Below, one piece after another: positions 52,688-62,334 of a stretch of DNA of 64,000 nt (positions are counted from its first letter, which is position 1; each line of letters opens with the position of its first letter). The stretch spans positions 1 through 64,000 of the forward strand of contig NZ_FNQE01000007.1 of NCBI RefSeq assembly GCF_900107485.1, written 5' to 3'. The notes under the pieces are model-generated. The model worked only from the letters and a program-made list of their open reading frames with translations. It made no database searches and was not told where the DNA came from. This DNA comes from Proteiniborus ethanoligenes. Its GTDB lineage: Bacteria; Bacillota; Clostridia; Tissierellales; Proteiniboraceae. The position numbers and the translations under genes were made by a program.

Positions 52688-52864
52688 CTAAAATATAATC
52701 CAAACTATTAAAGCAATTAGTGCAAATACACCTATAAGAGCTGGGACCATATAAAAGCTAAGAGCTATTGCTATAGCTAAAAAATCTCCTTTTTCCAGCC
52801 TTACATCTTTTTTGCTTTCATCTAGTTCAACTTTTTTAAATAATTCTTTTTTTTTCTTAAACAT
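52688..52864 (-). CDS. 58-residue membrane protein at the end of the opp operon
   Basis: A lysine-rich head (MFKKKKELFKKVELDESKKD) is followed by one or two hydrophobic helices (FLAIAIALSFYMVPALIG, VFALIALIVWIIF). An AGGA site precedes the ATG by about 11 bases. It lies 33 bases after oppF and before the operon terminator, so it is co-transcribed. Too short for the usual annotation cut-offs. Possibly an accessory membrane subunit, by position only. Confidence 0.6.
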   Translation of the reverse strand: MFKKKKELFKKVELDESKKDVRLEKGDFLAIAIALSFYMVPALIGVFALIALIVWIIF

Positions 52865-52897
52865 ATTAACTCACTTTCCTTTGATAAGATATATATA

Positions 52898-53872
52898 TTA
52901 TATCTCACCAGCGAAATGACATGCAACAAAATGTTCAGGTTTAATCTCCTTATATTCAGGAACTTGCTCTTTACATATATCTTTTGCATATACACATCTT
53001 GTATGGAACTTACAACCAGTCGGAACATTTACGTTACTTGGAATTTCTCCAATAATTGGCTCCATCTTTCTAATGTTTGTTGGGTCTGCTACCGGAATAG
53101 CAGAAAGCAATGCACGTGTATATGGATGTAGTGGATCTGAATACAGAGTATGCTTATCAGCTAACTCAATAATAGAACCTAAATACATAACACCTATTCT
53201 ATCACTAATATGTTTAACAACGGATAAATCATGTGATATAAATAAATATGAAAGTCCCATTTTTTCTTGCAAATCCATCATTAGATTTAATATCTGTGAT
53301 TGTATAGAAACGTCCAAGGCTGATACTGGCTCATCACAAACGATAAACTCAGGGTTAAGTGCTAATGCCCTTGCAATACCAATTCTCTGTCTTTGACCAC
53401 CTGAGAATTGATGAGGATATCTGTAAATGTGGTAGTCTGATAGCCCACAATTTTCAACTACTTGTAAAACTCTAGCATTAAATTCTGCTCCTTTTTTAAC
53501 CATTCCATGAGCTAGCATAGCCTCACCAACTATAGTGCTAACATTCATCCTTGGATTTAAGGAGCTATAAGGATCCTGAAAAATAATTTGCATTTTTCTT
53601 CTTAAATTTTTTAATTCCTGTCCTTTTAATCCTGCAATATCTATACCGTCATATATGATTTCACCTTCAGTTGGCTCATATAATCTAGCTATTGTTCTTC
53701 CCAGAGTGGATTTTCCACAACCAGACTCACCAACAAGCCCTAATGTTTCACCTCTGCGAATATATAAGGATACTCCATCAACTGCTTTAACATGTCCTAT
53801 GGTTTTTTTGAAAAAACCACCTTGTACAGGGAAATATTTCTTTACATCTCTTACTTCTAATAATTTATCCAT
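52898..53872 (-). CDS. oppF: Oligopeptide ABC transporter ATP-binding protein (OppF)
   Basis: 324 residues. ABC ATPase with Walker [10 protein letters not shown], signature FSGGQRQRIGIARAL, Walker B FIVCDEPVSALD and the switch HDLS. The C-terminal oligopeptide/dipeptide transporter extension has the cysteine motif CKFHTRCVYAKDIC, which may bind an iron-sulfur cluster. Its start overlaps the oppD stop by one base. Powers peptide import with OppD. Confidence 0.95.
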   Translation of the reverse strand: MDKLLEVRDVKKYFPVQGGFFKKTIGHVKAVDGVSLYIRRGETLGLVGESGCGKSTLGRTIARLYEPTEGEIIYDGIDIAGLKGQELKNLRRKMQIIFQDPYSSLNPRMNVSTIVGEAMLAHGMVKKGAEFNARVLQVVENCGLSDYHIYRYPHQFSGGQRQRIGIARALALNPEFIVCDEPVSALDVSIQSQILNLMMDLQEKMGLSYLFISHDLSVVKHISDRIGVMYLGSIIELADKHTLYSDPLHPYTRALLSAIPVADPTNIRKMEPIIGEIPSNVNVPTGCKFHTRCVYAKDICKEQVPEYKEIKPEHFVACHFAGEI

Positions 53873-54852
53873 TACATATCTCCCCCCTCTTTCGAGTATA
53901 AGAAGCAGCTAGCAGTATGCTCACTATTTATATCGTAAGTGCTAGGCTGCTTTTTAAGACATATATCCATTGCATGCTTACATCTAGGAGCAAAATAGCA
54001 TCCTTCTGGTAATTCAAATGGATTTGGTACAACACCATCTATACTATTAAGTCTCGATTTTTCTTCTTTTAAATCAGGAATAGATGCTAACAAACCTTGT
54101 GTATAAGGGTGCTTAGGATTTTTAAACAACTCCACAACGGGAGCAGACTCTACAACTTTTCCTGAATACATTACTAAAACATGATGAGCCATTTGAGCTA
54201 CAACACCCAAATCATGAGTAATCAGCATTATAGCAGTATTTGTTTCTCTTTGCAGATCATTCATCAAGGATAAAATCTGCGCCTGAATAGTAACGTCTAA
54301 TGCAGTTGTTGGCTCATCTGCAATTAATATCTTTGGATCACAAGCAAGGGCCATAGCTATCATAACTCTCTGTCTCATACCACCTGATAATTGGTGTGGA
54401 TAATCAGTTGCTACCTTTTCAGCCCTTGGAATTCCTACTAGTTTTAGAAGTTCAACTGATTTTTCATAAGCTTCTTCTTTTTTCATGTTTTGATGTAGCA
54501 TTAAAGATTCGGAAATTTGATCTCTTATTCTAAATACTGGGTTTAATGATGTCATAGGCTCTTGGAATATCATAGATATTTCATTACCCCTATAATGTCT
54601 CATCTTAGCTGGGTCTACACCAACTAACTCTTCTCCATTAAATTTAATGGAACCACTAACGATTTTACCTGGTCTTTCTATTAAGTTTAAAATACTCATG
54701 GCATTAATACTTTTGCCACATCCAGATTCTCCAACTATGCCTAAGGTTTGGCCTTCCCTCATAGTATAAGATACACCATCTACTGCCTTTACTGTACCTT
54801 TGTCAGTAAAGAAATATGTGGCAAGATCTTTAACTTCTAATATGTTTTTCAT
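53872..54852 (-). CDS. oppD: Oligopeptide ABC transporter ATP-binding protein (OppD)
   Basis: 326 residues. Walker A GESGCGKS, signature [15 protein letters not shown], Walker [13 protein letters not shown] and C-terminal [14 protein letters not shown]. Pairs with OppF. Follows oppC by 5 bases and has AGGTAGAG before the ATG. Confidence 0.95.
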   Translation of the reverse strand: MKNILEVKDLATYFFTDKGTVKAVDGVSYTMREGQTLGIVGESGCGKSINAMSILNLIERPGKIVSGSIKFNGEELVGVDPAKMRHYRGNEISMIFQEPMTSLNPVFRIRDQISESLMLHQNMKKEEAYEKSVELLKLVGIPRAEKVATDYPHQLSGGMRQRVMIAMALACDPKILIADEPTTALDVTIQAQILSLMNDLQRETNTAIMLITHDLGVVAQMAHHVLVMYSGKVVESAPVVELFKNPKHPYTQGLLASIPDLKEEKSRLNSIDGVVPNPFELPEGCYFAPRCKHAMDICLKKQPSTYDINSEHTASCFLYSKEGGDM

Positions 54853-54857
54853 ATTCT

Positions 54858-55775
54858 CTACCTACTTTCCTTAGGATCAAAGGCATCTCTTAGCCCTTCA
54901 CCCAATAAATTTATACTAACAACGGTAAGCATTATCATTGCTCCTGGTGGAATCCATAACCAAGGCATGGTAGTAAATACTTTTGTGTTTCTTGCTCTTT
55001 CAACCATATTTCCCCAAGTAGGAACTGGTGGTGCAACACCTAGGCCTAAAAATGAAAGTCCTGCTTCAGTTAATATAGCTCCAGCCATACCTAGGGTAGC
55101 ACTGATTATAATAAACGCTAATGTATTAGGTAGTAAATGACGTACTATCTTAGAAGTAGCTGAAAGCCCTAGAGCTTCTGTAGCTTGCATAAACTCTTGC
55201 TCTCTTAAGGATAATATTTGACCTCTAACTATACGGGCTAAGCCAGGCCAGCTTAATATACCTATAAGAAACATAACAGCAAACATTTTCTTCTCAGAGG
55301 AGACCTTAAACATTAATGCTGCAGATATTGATATTACAGTAGGTGTAAATGGAATAGCATTAACTATTTCAGCAAACCTCATGAGGAAGTTATCTATTCT
55401 CCCACCATAGTATCCTGCTATACCTCCAACTAATGAGCCTAAAATTACTGTTACTCCTGCTGCCATAAGACCAACCATTATAGAAATTCTACCACCTAAA
55501 AATATTCTTAAGAAAACATCTCTGCCTTGTTCATCTGTACCTAGCCAGTGTTGTTTAGAAGGTGGTTGGTTTTTGTTGTCAAGTTCAAACTCTGACATTT
55601 GATATGGCGAAAGCATTGGAACAATTATTACTGATAATGCAATTATAATGAATAGTATTGCTCCAGCTACTGCAACTTTATTTTTTCTAAATCTTTCCCA
55701 AGCTAGTTGCCAAGGTCCTACAGCCTTTGATTTGATTTTTATGTTTTTATCTAAATCATCTACTTTTACAGACAT
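54858..55775 (-). CDS. oppC: Oligopeptide ABC transporter permease (OppC)
   Basis: 305 residues with an N-terminal OppC domain, six membrane helices, and the EAA loop (EATEALGLSATSKIVRHLLPN). Contains HWLGTDEQGRDVFLRIFLGGR, a family hallmark. GGAGG precedes the ATG. Confidence 0.95.
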   Translation of the reverse strand: MSVKVDDLDKNIKIKSKAVGPWQLAWERFRKNKVAVAGAILFIIIALSVIIVPMLSPYQMSEFELDNKNQPPSKQHWLGTDEQGRDVFLRIFLGGRISIMVGLMAAGVTVILGSLVGGIAGYYGGRIDNFLMRFAEIVNAIPFTPTVISISAALMFKVSSEKKMFAVMFLIGILSWPGLARIVRGQILSLREQEFMQATEALGLSATSKIVRHLLPNTLAFIIISATLGMAGAILTEAGLSFLGLGVAPPVPTWGNMVERARNTKVFTTMPWLWIPPGAMIMLTVVSINLLGEGLRDAFDPKESR

Positions 55776-55788
55776 ATCACCATACCTC

Positions 55789-56769
55789 CTATTCTACCTT
55801 GACTCTAGGATCTACCAATGCATATGATACATCTGCCAGCAAATTGCCTGTTACAGTCAATATTGCATAGAAAACATTGGCAGCCATAAGCATAGAGAAG
55901 TCTCTATCACCAATTGATTTGAATAATATGTTACCAATTCCTGGCCAAATAAATACTGTTTCTAGTAGTATTGAACCACCAAACAAACCAGGTAGGTACA
56001 TACCTAATAGTGTAACAATAGGTAAAAGTGCATTTCTAAATGCATGCTTATAAATAACAACCTTTTCAGTAAGTCCTTTTGATCTAGCTGTTCTAATATA
56101 ATCTTGGTTAATTACCTCAACTACAGAGTTTCTTACATATCTTGTAAGGCTTGCTAAGCTTGAAATAGTCAATACGGTAACAGGCAATATCATGTGCTTT
56201 AAAACGTCTAATATCTCTGCCCATTTACTTGGGTATCCCTTTGCAGCAAGCAGAACAGTTCTCATACCATTTAAAGGTATCCATTTAATAGGGACTGCTA
56301 TAAAAAATATAAGTATAAGTGCAAAGAAAAAGGACGGCATAGAAACCCCTGTTAATGAAAATACTGTCCAGAAATTGTCAAACAAACCATATTTTTTAAC
56401 TGCTGACCTTATGCCTACAGGAATAGCAATAGCAAAAGCCAACGTCATAGCCACTACATTTAACAGGAAGGAATTCCATATAAACGTGCCTATAACCTCA
56501 TTTACAGGCTTCCTATATTTAAGCGATGTCCCAAAATCTCCTGTAAGTGTTCTACCTAACCACTTTAAATATCTAACAGGTGCAGGCTGGTCTAATCCTA
56601 ATTTTGCTCTCATCATCTGCTGTTGTTCAACAGTTACTGCAGAGCCTTCTCCTAAATATGCATTAACAGGATCTCCTGGCATCTGCTCTAGAATCGTGAA
56701 TATTACTATTGAAATAATTATTAGTACAGGTATTAGGTGCAATAATCTACGTCCAATATATTTTAACAT
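55789..56769 (-). CDS. oppB: Oligopeptide ABC transporter permease (OppB)
   Basis: 326 residues with six membrane helices, N-terminal RRLLHLIPVLIIISIVIF, the block MPGDPVNAYLG and the EAA loop (RTARSKGLTEKVVIYKHAFRN). Separated from oppA by a 10-bp stem-loop. Confidence 0.95.
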   Translation of the reverse strand: MLKYIGRRLLHLIPVLIIISIVIFTILEQMPGDPVNAYLGEGSAVTVEQQQMMRAKLGLDQPAPVRYLKWLGRTLTGDFGTSLKYRKPVNEVIGTFIWNSFLLNVVAMTLAFAIAIPVGIRSAVKKYGLFDNFWTVFSLTGVSMPSFFFALILIFFIAVPIKWIPLNGMRTVLLAAKGYPSKWAEILDVLKHMILPVTVLTISSLASLTRYVRNSVVEVINQDYIRTARSKGLTEKVVIYKHAFRNALLPIVTLLGMYLPGLFGGSILLETVFIWPGIGNILFKSIGDRDFSMLMAANVFYAILTVTGNLLADVSYALVDPRVKVE

Positions 56770-56811
56770 GCCTTCACTCCTTCCTTTAGTTGTAAATATA
56801 GAATGAAATAG

Positions 56812-56838
56812 TAGAGGCAGCTATGGAGGCTGCCTCTA
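56812..56838 (-). terminator. Attenuating stem-loop between oppA and oppB
   Basis: TAGAGGCAGC, 7-base loop, GCTGCCTCTA, no long U-run. Probably limits read-through so the binding protein is made in excess. Confidence 0.7.
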
Positions 56839-56864
56839 TATTAATTATTTTAATGATTAATAGT

Positions 56865-58616
56865 CTATTCTGCTACTTTTGCATCCTTTAATGCAGCTAC
56901 CCAGTTATATAGTGAGCTTGTTGTGAAATTAGTTAATTTTGCATCGTATAGGTCAAAGTATGTGTTAACATATACTGGCATCATAACAGCTTCTTCGTTT
57001 AATATCTTAACTACTTCTTGGTAAACTGGTTTAGCTTCTTCTATATCCATTATAGTCTTACCTTTGTCAAGTAGTTCGTCTACCTTAGGATTCTTATATC
57101 TAGATGTATTGTCTTTTCCACTTCCTACATAGTCTGAATGGAATGATGAATATAGAGTATGTGGATCTGGAGAATTTATTGAAGTAGCTAAGAAGAATAA
57201 GCTCCATTTGTCATAGTTAGCATCTGAGTTATAGATTACATAGTCAAGTATAGTGTTGAACTCTAGGTATGCAATATTAAGCTTAACTCCTAATCCTTTA
57301 CCCCAGTCTCTTTCCCACATAGGGATTAATGTAGCTAATATATCATGGTCTGGCATTGCAGCTATGTTCATTTCCATAACTTTACCATCTTTTTCACGGA
57401 AGCCTTGTGAATTTAATTTCCAGCCAGCTTCTTCTAGAAGTGTTTTAGCTTTTTCAAGATCAAAGTCATAGTTGTTTAATTCAGCTTTAATCTTGTCATC
57501 TAATGCCCATGAAATTTGTGAAAATGGATGAGCTTGAGTTCCAGCTATAACGATGCCTGTTTCTTCATCTTTAAAGTAGCTGTTTACAAACTCTTCTCTA
57601 TTGAATGCATAGTATAGAGCTTGACGAACTTTAGGATCTGCTGTTGGTCCCCACTCACAGTTTAGCTTAACATATCCGTATCCACTTCTAGGATATGAGT
57701 TAAATTGCTTACCAGCGTTTTTAGCTTGGTTAATTTTGTCTGGCTCAATCATACCAGCTAATAAATCTACTTCGCCAGTAGTTAATTCAACTATATCAGT
57801 AGTTTGGTCAACGAATTTAAGGATAATATCTTTGATTAAGTATCCTTCTCCTACATAATTTTCATTACGAGTTAAAGATACGAATTCTTTTTCTTGGAAT
57901 AATTCAACTTTGTATGGTCCTGAACCCATTACATCACCAGTAATTGCTTCAACACCAGCTGTGTTGTTATAAGCAAAGTCTTTACCATAGTGATGTCTTG
58001 GCATTGCTGGATAACCACAGTTAGCAAAGTTAGTTCTTAATGGTAATTCAAAGTTAAACTCAACAGTGTAATCATCTAGTGCTTTAGCGCCTTCGAATAC
58101 CTCTGTTTTTCCTTCAACATAGTCTGTATAGCCCTTCATGTCTTTAACAGCTGCTCCGTATCTTCCTGTGTAGGATGGGTCAGCTAACACTTGGTAAGCA
58201 AATACTATGTCATGCGCAGTTACAGGAGTTCCGTCTGAGAACTTTTTGTCTTGACGCATTTTGAAAGTAATAGTTGTATCATTGTTTGAGTATTCCCATG
58301 ACTCAGCTAGTACACCTTCGTATTCCCCATCGAAGTTTCTAGCAATAAGTCCTTCAAATACCATATCTACTACGTATCCATCATAAGCTGATGAATAATA
58401 TAGTGGGTTAAAGTTACCTGATGCTTCAGTAATACCTACAACTAAAGTACCACTTGGTTCTTCTACTACTACTGGATCTTCTGTTTTTTCACCAGTATCA
58501 GCTGGTTGATCATTTTTTGGTTGATCAACTGGTTGCTCTTTTGGTGTACAGCCAACTAAAAATGCTGAAAATGCTAATGTTAGCACTAGTAAAAAGATAA
58601 TACTTTTTTTCATCAT
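56865..58616 (-). CDS. oppA: Oligopeptide-binding lipoprotein (OppA)
   Basis: 583 residues. Lipoprotein signal ending AFLVGCTPKE, a proline/glutamate-rich linker, and a family-5 solute-binding domain (QDKKFSDGTPVTAHDIVFAYQVL, VRQALYYAFNREEFV, YKNPKVDELLDKGKTIMD). Captures peptides outside the cell. First gene of the opp operon, with GGGGG at the ribosome site. Nickel or other ligands used by this family cannot be fully excluded. Confidence 0.94.
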   Translation of the reverse strand: MMKKSIIFLLVLTLAFSAFLVGCTPKEQPVDQPKNDQPADTGEKTEDPVVVEEPSGTLVVGITEASGNFNPLYYSSAYDGYVVDMVFEGLIARNFDGEYEGVLAESWEYSNNDTTITFKMRQDKKFSDGTPVTAHDIVFAYQVLADPSYTGRYGAAVKDMKGYTDYVEGKTEVFEGAKALDDYTVEFNFELPLRTNFANCGYPAMPRHHYGKDFAYNNTAGVEAITGDVMGSGPYKVELFQEKEFVSLTRNENYVGEGYLIKDIILKFVDQTTDIVELTTGEVDLLAGMIEPDKINQAKNAGKQFNSYPRSGYGYVKLNCEWGPTADPKVRQALYYAFNREEFVNSYFKDEETGIVIAGTQAHPFSQISWALDDKIKAELNNYDFDLEKAKTLLEEAGWKLNSQGFREKDGKVMEMNIAAMPDHDILATLIPMWERDWGKGLGVKLNIAYLEFNTILDYVIYNSDANYDKWSLFFLATSINSPDPHTLYSSFHSDYVGSGKDNTSRYKNPKVDELLDKGKTIMDIEEAKPVYQEVVKILNEEAVMMPVYVNTYFDLYDAKLTNFTTSSLYNWVAALKDAKVAE

Positions 58617-59270
58617 TCTTTTTTTTCCCCCTTATATAAATTATTATTATTTTAAAAGTGATATGATATATCATACCTCTTCTAAAAGCCAATTATATGT
58701 ATTGTTGAATATGATAATACATAAGGCTAACAAAAAGCAAGTCCTTTTATTGAATAATATATTTTATCATATACTATTCTATATAATTTAAAATTATGTT
58801 TCTCAAATAGTGTTTATAACTACTTGTCCACGGAAATGCTTTGTTTACATTCTAATATATATTTTTGAAAATTTCAACTTATTTTTAGCAAAAAAACAGA
58901 AACATAGGATTAAACACTGATATTGACTATGTTCTTATCCTTTCAACAACTAAGCCTAATAATTATATATAATATTATATTATTTTTATTGAATAGTCAA
59001 TCAATTCTGCTTTCTTATCGTATGCATGTATTATTACCCTCATTTTTGGCAATTGTTAATAATCTGTAACAAGTTAACAAGGTATTTTAATTAGATATTC
59101 TATTAGTCTACACTCTAAAAGTCAATTCTTTTATTCTATCTTTTATATTTTGGTTGAATATAATTAAGTATGCTATATAATTATATTCTAAAGACAAGCT
59201 AGGTATTCGTTTATATGTGCATGATTTGGTGCAGGGGGAAGTAATGTGATAAAAGATAGGGGGTAATAAT
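58617..59270. other. AT-rich divergent control region between oppA and the esterase-like gene
   Basis: 654 bases, no gene. Toward oppA there is a palindrome TATGATATATCATA (58662-58675) in the leader and a possible promoter near 58714-58740. A CodY-like motif ATATTTTTGAAAATT (58859-58873, 12 of 15 matches to AATTTTCWGAAAATT) lies in the middle, fitting a peptide transporter. Toward the plus strand lies the promoter listed separately. Confidence 0.4.
59154..59181 (+). promoter_or_regulatory. Promoter of the esterase-like gene
   Basis: TTGAAT (59154-59159), 16 bases, TATAAT (59176-59181), about 90 bases before the TTG start. Confidence 0.6.
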
Positions 59271-60908
59271 TTGAACAACAATAGAAAACTAACTATGTTA
59301 TTAACTTTTGCTTTGTCTATAGCCATCATATTCTCTAACTTTGGGTTAATTAAAGCTTATGGAGCTAGTGATTTAAATGGAGATTTAAAAGAAAGTCTTA
59401 TTTCTATAGAGACTACAAAATCTGAAGATTATATGGAGGATCTTAAACCTCTGAAGGAGGTACTGAAGGATAAAAAAGTAATTGGTATAGGTGAATCTAC
59501 CTTAGGGTCAAAGGAATTTGTTGAGATTAAGCATCGTTTAGCTCAATTCTTGGTTGAGGAAATGGATTTTAGATTATTTGCTATAGACGCAGAATTTGCA
59601 GATGTTAAGGTGGTAAATGATTATATTTTAAACGGTAATGGGAGTAAGGATGATGTTCTTTGGGCATTGAGACATTTTATATGGTCTACCTCAAAGGTAG
59701 AAGGAGATATTTCAATAATTGAACCCTATGCTTATTTGGCATCCTGGACTACAAGGGAAATGTGGGATATGATTGAATGGATGAAAACATATAACCATAA
59801 TGCCTTAGATGATGCCAAGATAAAGTTTTATGGCATAGACATGGAACTACCTGAAAACAGTATTGATGATTTATTTGAATACTTGTACATTGTAGATGCT
59901 GGAGCAGGATCAAAATATAGCAGAAGATTATCAGATTTAGTCTCTATTCATGGATTTAATTTTAAGCATCCTCAGCATAGACCAATAGGCTTGTTTTCAG
60001 GCATGATGGAGGAACTATCTAAAGAGTTTAAAGCCAACAAACAACAATATATTAATGCTTCTTCGGAAACAGAGTATATTATTGCTAATCAGGATTTAAA
60101 TTCTATTTTGCAATGGATTGACTATAGGGGCACAAACTTAAATTCTGGAGCAAATGAAGCTCTAAGCCGCCGAAGCTATCATATGGCTGAAAATATAAAA
60201 TGGATACTCGATTTTGAAGAGCAGTTCCATAATCAGCAGATTGTAATACTATCACACAATAGCCATATATCTAAGAAGGTCAACAATTATAAATCTTTAG
60301 GAGAACACCTTAATAATATATATGAAGATAAATATTATGCTATAGGTCTTGATTTTTATGAAGGAAGATTTAGGGCTTTCCCTGTTAATTTATGGGGTAC
60401 TCCTATATCTCATTATCTTGCAAAATTCAACATAAATTCATCATCAAAGAATACATTGGCATATAATTTAGAAAAAACAGGCTTACCTATTTCTTTTTTA
60501 GATTTTAATACTGCTTCAAAGAATGAAAATATACTTAAGCTTTTATCCAAGGAGCAATCAATACATAATATTGGTATTATGTATCCTGGAAAATATGTTC
60601 CATCTAAATATGTTCCTGAGCTCTCCAATCCTTTTTCTAATGTAGTGCCTTTAGAAGCTTATAATGGCTTTTTATTTGTTAAGACAATATCTGAGACTAC
60701 TGGTGTTTATGATTTAAGAGATACAAGAGTAGAAGATGGTGATAATGAATTAGTTAGTCATTACTTACATATAGTCTTTGGCCAAATATATTTTTTAATA
60801 GGGGTTATCATAGTTGTATTATTGATAATTTTATTCGTTAGAAGGAAAATCAAAGTCAAAAAATCAGGTCGAGGTGCAAGATATCCTAATTCTAGTAGAT
60901 GGGATTAG
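59271..60908 (+). CDS. Secreted erythromycin-esterase-like protein with altered active site
   Basis: 545 residues. Signal peptide or anchor (1-30), an Ere/EreA-like domain (about 55-470) and a C-terminal membrane helix with a basic tail (VFGQIYFLIGVIIVVLLIIL, RRKIKVKK), so it is probably anchored outside the cell. The family motif GEATHGTxEF is GESTLGSKEF here, replacing the catalytic His by Leu, and the ALEAxF block reads AIDAEF. The later histidine motif SHNSHIS is kept. Drug esterase activity is therefore doubtful. Starts at TTG after GGGGG. Monocistronic. Confidence 0.8.
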   Translation: MNNNRKLTMLLTFALSIAIIFSNFGLIKAYGASDLNGDLKESLISIETTKSEDYMEDLKPLKEVLKDKKVIGIGESTLGSKEFVEIKHRLAQFLVEEMDFRLFAIDAEFADVKVVNDYILNGNGSKDDVLWALRHFIWSTSKVEGDISIIEPYAYLASWTTREMWDMIEWMKTYNHNALDDAKIKFYGIDMELPENSIDDLFEYLYIVDAGAGSKYSRRLSDLVSIHGFNFKHPQHRPIGLFSGMMEELSKEFKANKQQYINASSETEYIIANQDLNSILQWIDYRGTNLNSGANEALSRRSYHMAENIKWILDFEEQFHNQQIVILSHNSHISKKVNNYKSLGEHLNNIYEDKYYAIGLDFYEGRFRAFPVNLWGTPISHYLAKFNINSSSKNTLAYNLEKTGLPISFLDFNTASKNENILKLLSKEQSIHNIGIMYPGKYVPSKYVPELSNPFSNVVPLEAYNGFLFVKTISETTGVYDLRDTRVEDGDNELVSHYLHIVFGQIYFLIGVIIVVLLIILFVRRKIKVKKSGRGARYPNSSRWD

Positions 60909-60935
60909 TTTATATTAATAAAAAGTATGATAGGA

Positions 60936-60977
60936 GAAATGCAGGGAATAGATTGTACAATCTATATCCTGCATTTC
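60936..60977. terminator. Bidirectional terminator
   Basis: Long stem from GAAATGCAGG to CCTGCATTTC with inner ATAGATTG/CAATCTAT, between converging genes. Confidence 0.85.
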
Positions 60978-61005
60978 CTTTAGCTAATAGGAAAGTTTAC
61001 TTTTA

Positions 61006-61542
61006 TCATATTGATTTAATGTAATTTTCTCTTAGAATAGCCATTACTATTTCATCATGGTACTCCCCATTTCTATATACTGCTTGCTTCATTCTACCTT
61101 CTTCAATAAAACCATTTTTCTTATATGAGCTAATAGCTCTTTCATTAAATGAAAAAACAAAAAGCTGAATTCTATTAATATTCATCTGATTAAATATAAA
61201 ATGGATTAAAAGTCTCATGGCTTCTGTTCCATAGCCCTTATCTCTAAAGTCCCTATCACCAATATAAATACCCACTGTGGCAATACTGTTTTTCCAATCA
61301 ATTTTGTTTATCCCACAGCCACCTATATAAAGACCTGTCTCTATATCTTCTATGGAAAAGTTATAGGTATCCTTCATTTCAATCTGGCTCTCAAACCATT
61401 GCCTTTCTCTTTCTAAAGTCATTGGATATGGTATTCCAGGACTTAGATTAAGTAATACTTCTGGATCTGACATATATTCATATGCTCGCTCTACATCCTC
61501 CATTTTCAAACCTCTCAACTTCACTTTTTTGCCTACAAACAT
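61006..61542 (-). CDS. GNAT-family N-acetyltransferase (RimJ/RimL-like)
   Basis: 178 residues. N-terminal GKKVKLRGLKMEDVERAYEYM, acetyl-CoA loop IGDRDFRDKGYGTEAMRLL, and C-terminal NERAISSYKKNGFIEEGRMKQAVY. Transfers an acetyl group from acetyl-CoA to an amine, target unknown. Cotranscribed with the TetR gene 16 bases upstream. Confidence 0.9.
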   Translation of the reverse strand: MFVGKKVKLRGLKMEDVERAYEYMSDPEVLLNLSPGIPYPMTLERERQWFESQIEMKDTYNFSIEDIETGLYIGGCGINKIDWKNSIATVGIYIGDRDFRDKGYGTEAMRLLIHFIFNQMNINRIQLFVFSFNERAISSYKKNGFIEEGRMKQAVYRNGEYHDEIVMAILRENYIKSI

Positions 61543-61557
61543 ATTTCCACCCCTAAT

Positions 61558-62208
61558 TTAGTAAAATCTATCTTCTACATCTTTAGTATATCTTTTTTTA
61601 AGCTTGATACCATCCTTAAATAAGTTTATTATACCATCTAAATATTCCATAGTTTTACTAAAATCACAGTTTACTTCATTTATATAGTATTCTAATATAG
61701 ACATACTTAAGTGAATAAGTAAAAATACACGTTTTTTTTCATCAGCTTCAGCATCTATATCTTTGTTTTCTATACCCTTTAAAATTAATTTTTCAAATAC
61801 TTCTCTGTATTTTTGATTACTCTTTAGTATTTCTCCATTAAATTCAGCTGGGCTGCACTTTGTATAATTATGTATTACTGTGGAAAATTTTGAGGATTCT
61901 AATGCGAAATTTATCTCTGCCGTATAAAGCTCTTTTAAGGAACTAAAAAAATCATTATACTTCATATTTTCAATAGCATCTAACATAAATAGGAGCTTTT
62001 TACTATAGGCCTCTTCAATTATATATCCATATAAATCCTTTTTATCTTCAAAGTATTGATAAAAGCTTCCTTTAGCTATTTCTGCTCTCTCTACTATTCT
62101 ATTGATGCTTGCATTTTCATATGAATAATTTACAAACTCTTCTAGAGCTACTTCTATTATTTTTTCCATTTTGTTTTTGGGTAAATTAAAAAATGTGTTC
62201 TTTGGCAA
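61558..62208 (-). CDS. TetR-family transcriptional regulator
   Basis: 216 residues. N-terminal TetR helix-turn-helix (NRIVERAEIAKGSFYQYFEDKKDLYGYII) and a helical ligand domain. TTG start behind GGGGGAG. A palindromic operator TATGAC-N6-GTCATA lies 30 bases upstream, indicating autorepression together with the GNAT gene. Confidence 0.9.
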   Translation of the reverse strand: MPKNTFFNLPKNKMEKIIEVALEEFVNYSYENASINRIVERAEIAKGSFYQYFEDKKDLYGYIIEEAYSKKLLFMLDAIENMKYNDFFSSLKELYTAEINFALESSKFSTVIHNYTKCSPAEFNGEILKSNQKYREVFEKLILKGIENKDIDAEADEKKRVFLLIHLSMSILEYYINEVNCDFSKTMEYLDGIINLFKDGIKLKKRYTKDVEDRFY

Positions 62209-62237
62209 TTTAACTCCCCCTTTTTATATAAATGATT

Positions 62238-62255
62238 TATGACCTATCAGTCATA
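62238..62255 (-). promoter_or_regulatory. Likely TetR operator
   Basis: TATGAC-CTATCA-GTCATA, an 18-bp palindrome 30 bases before the TetR start codon. Confidence 0.65.
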
Positions 62256-62334
62256 TCATAGCACAATTCAAGCATTTAAAAAAGGGGAACTAAGACAATT
62301 ATATATTTAAAAGTATATGGAATAAGCTATTTCT

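Noticed and set aside
56192-56806. A 204-codon plus-strand frame opposite oppB
   Set aside because: Antisense to a certain permease gene, no ribosome site or domain.
59271-60908. Macrolide resistance gene
   Set aside because: Key catalytic residues of the esterase family are changed and the protein is anchored at the surface, so resistance cannot be claimed.
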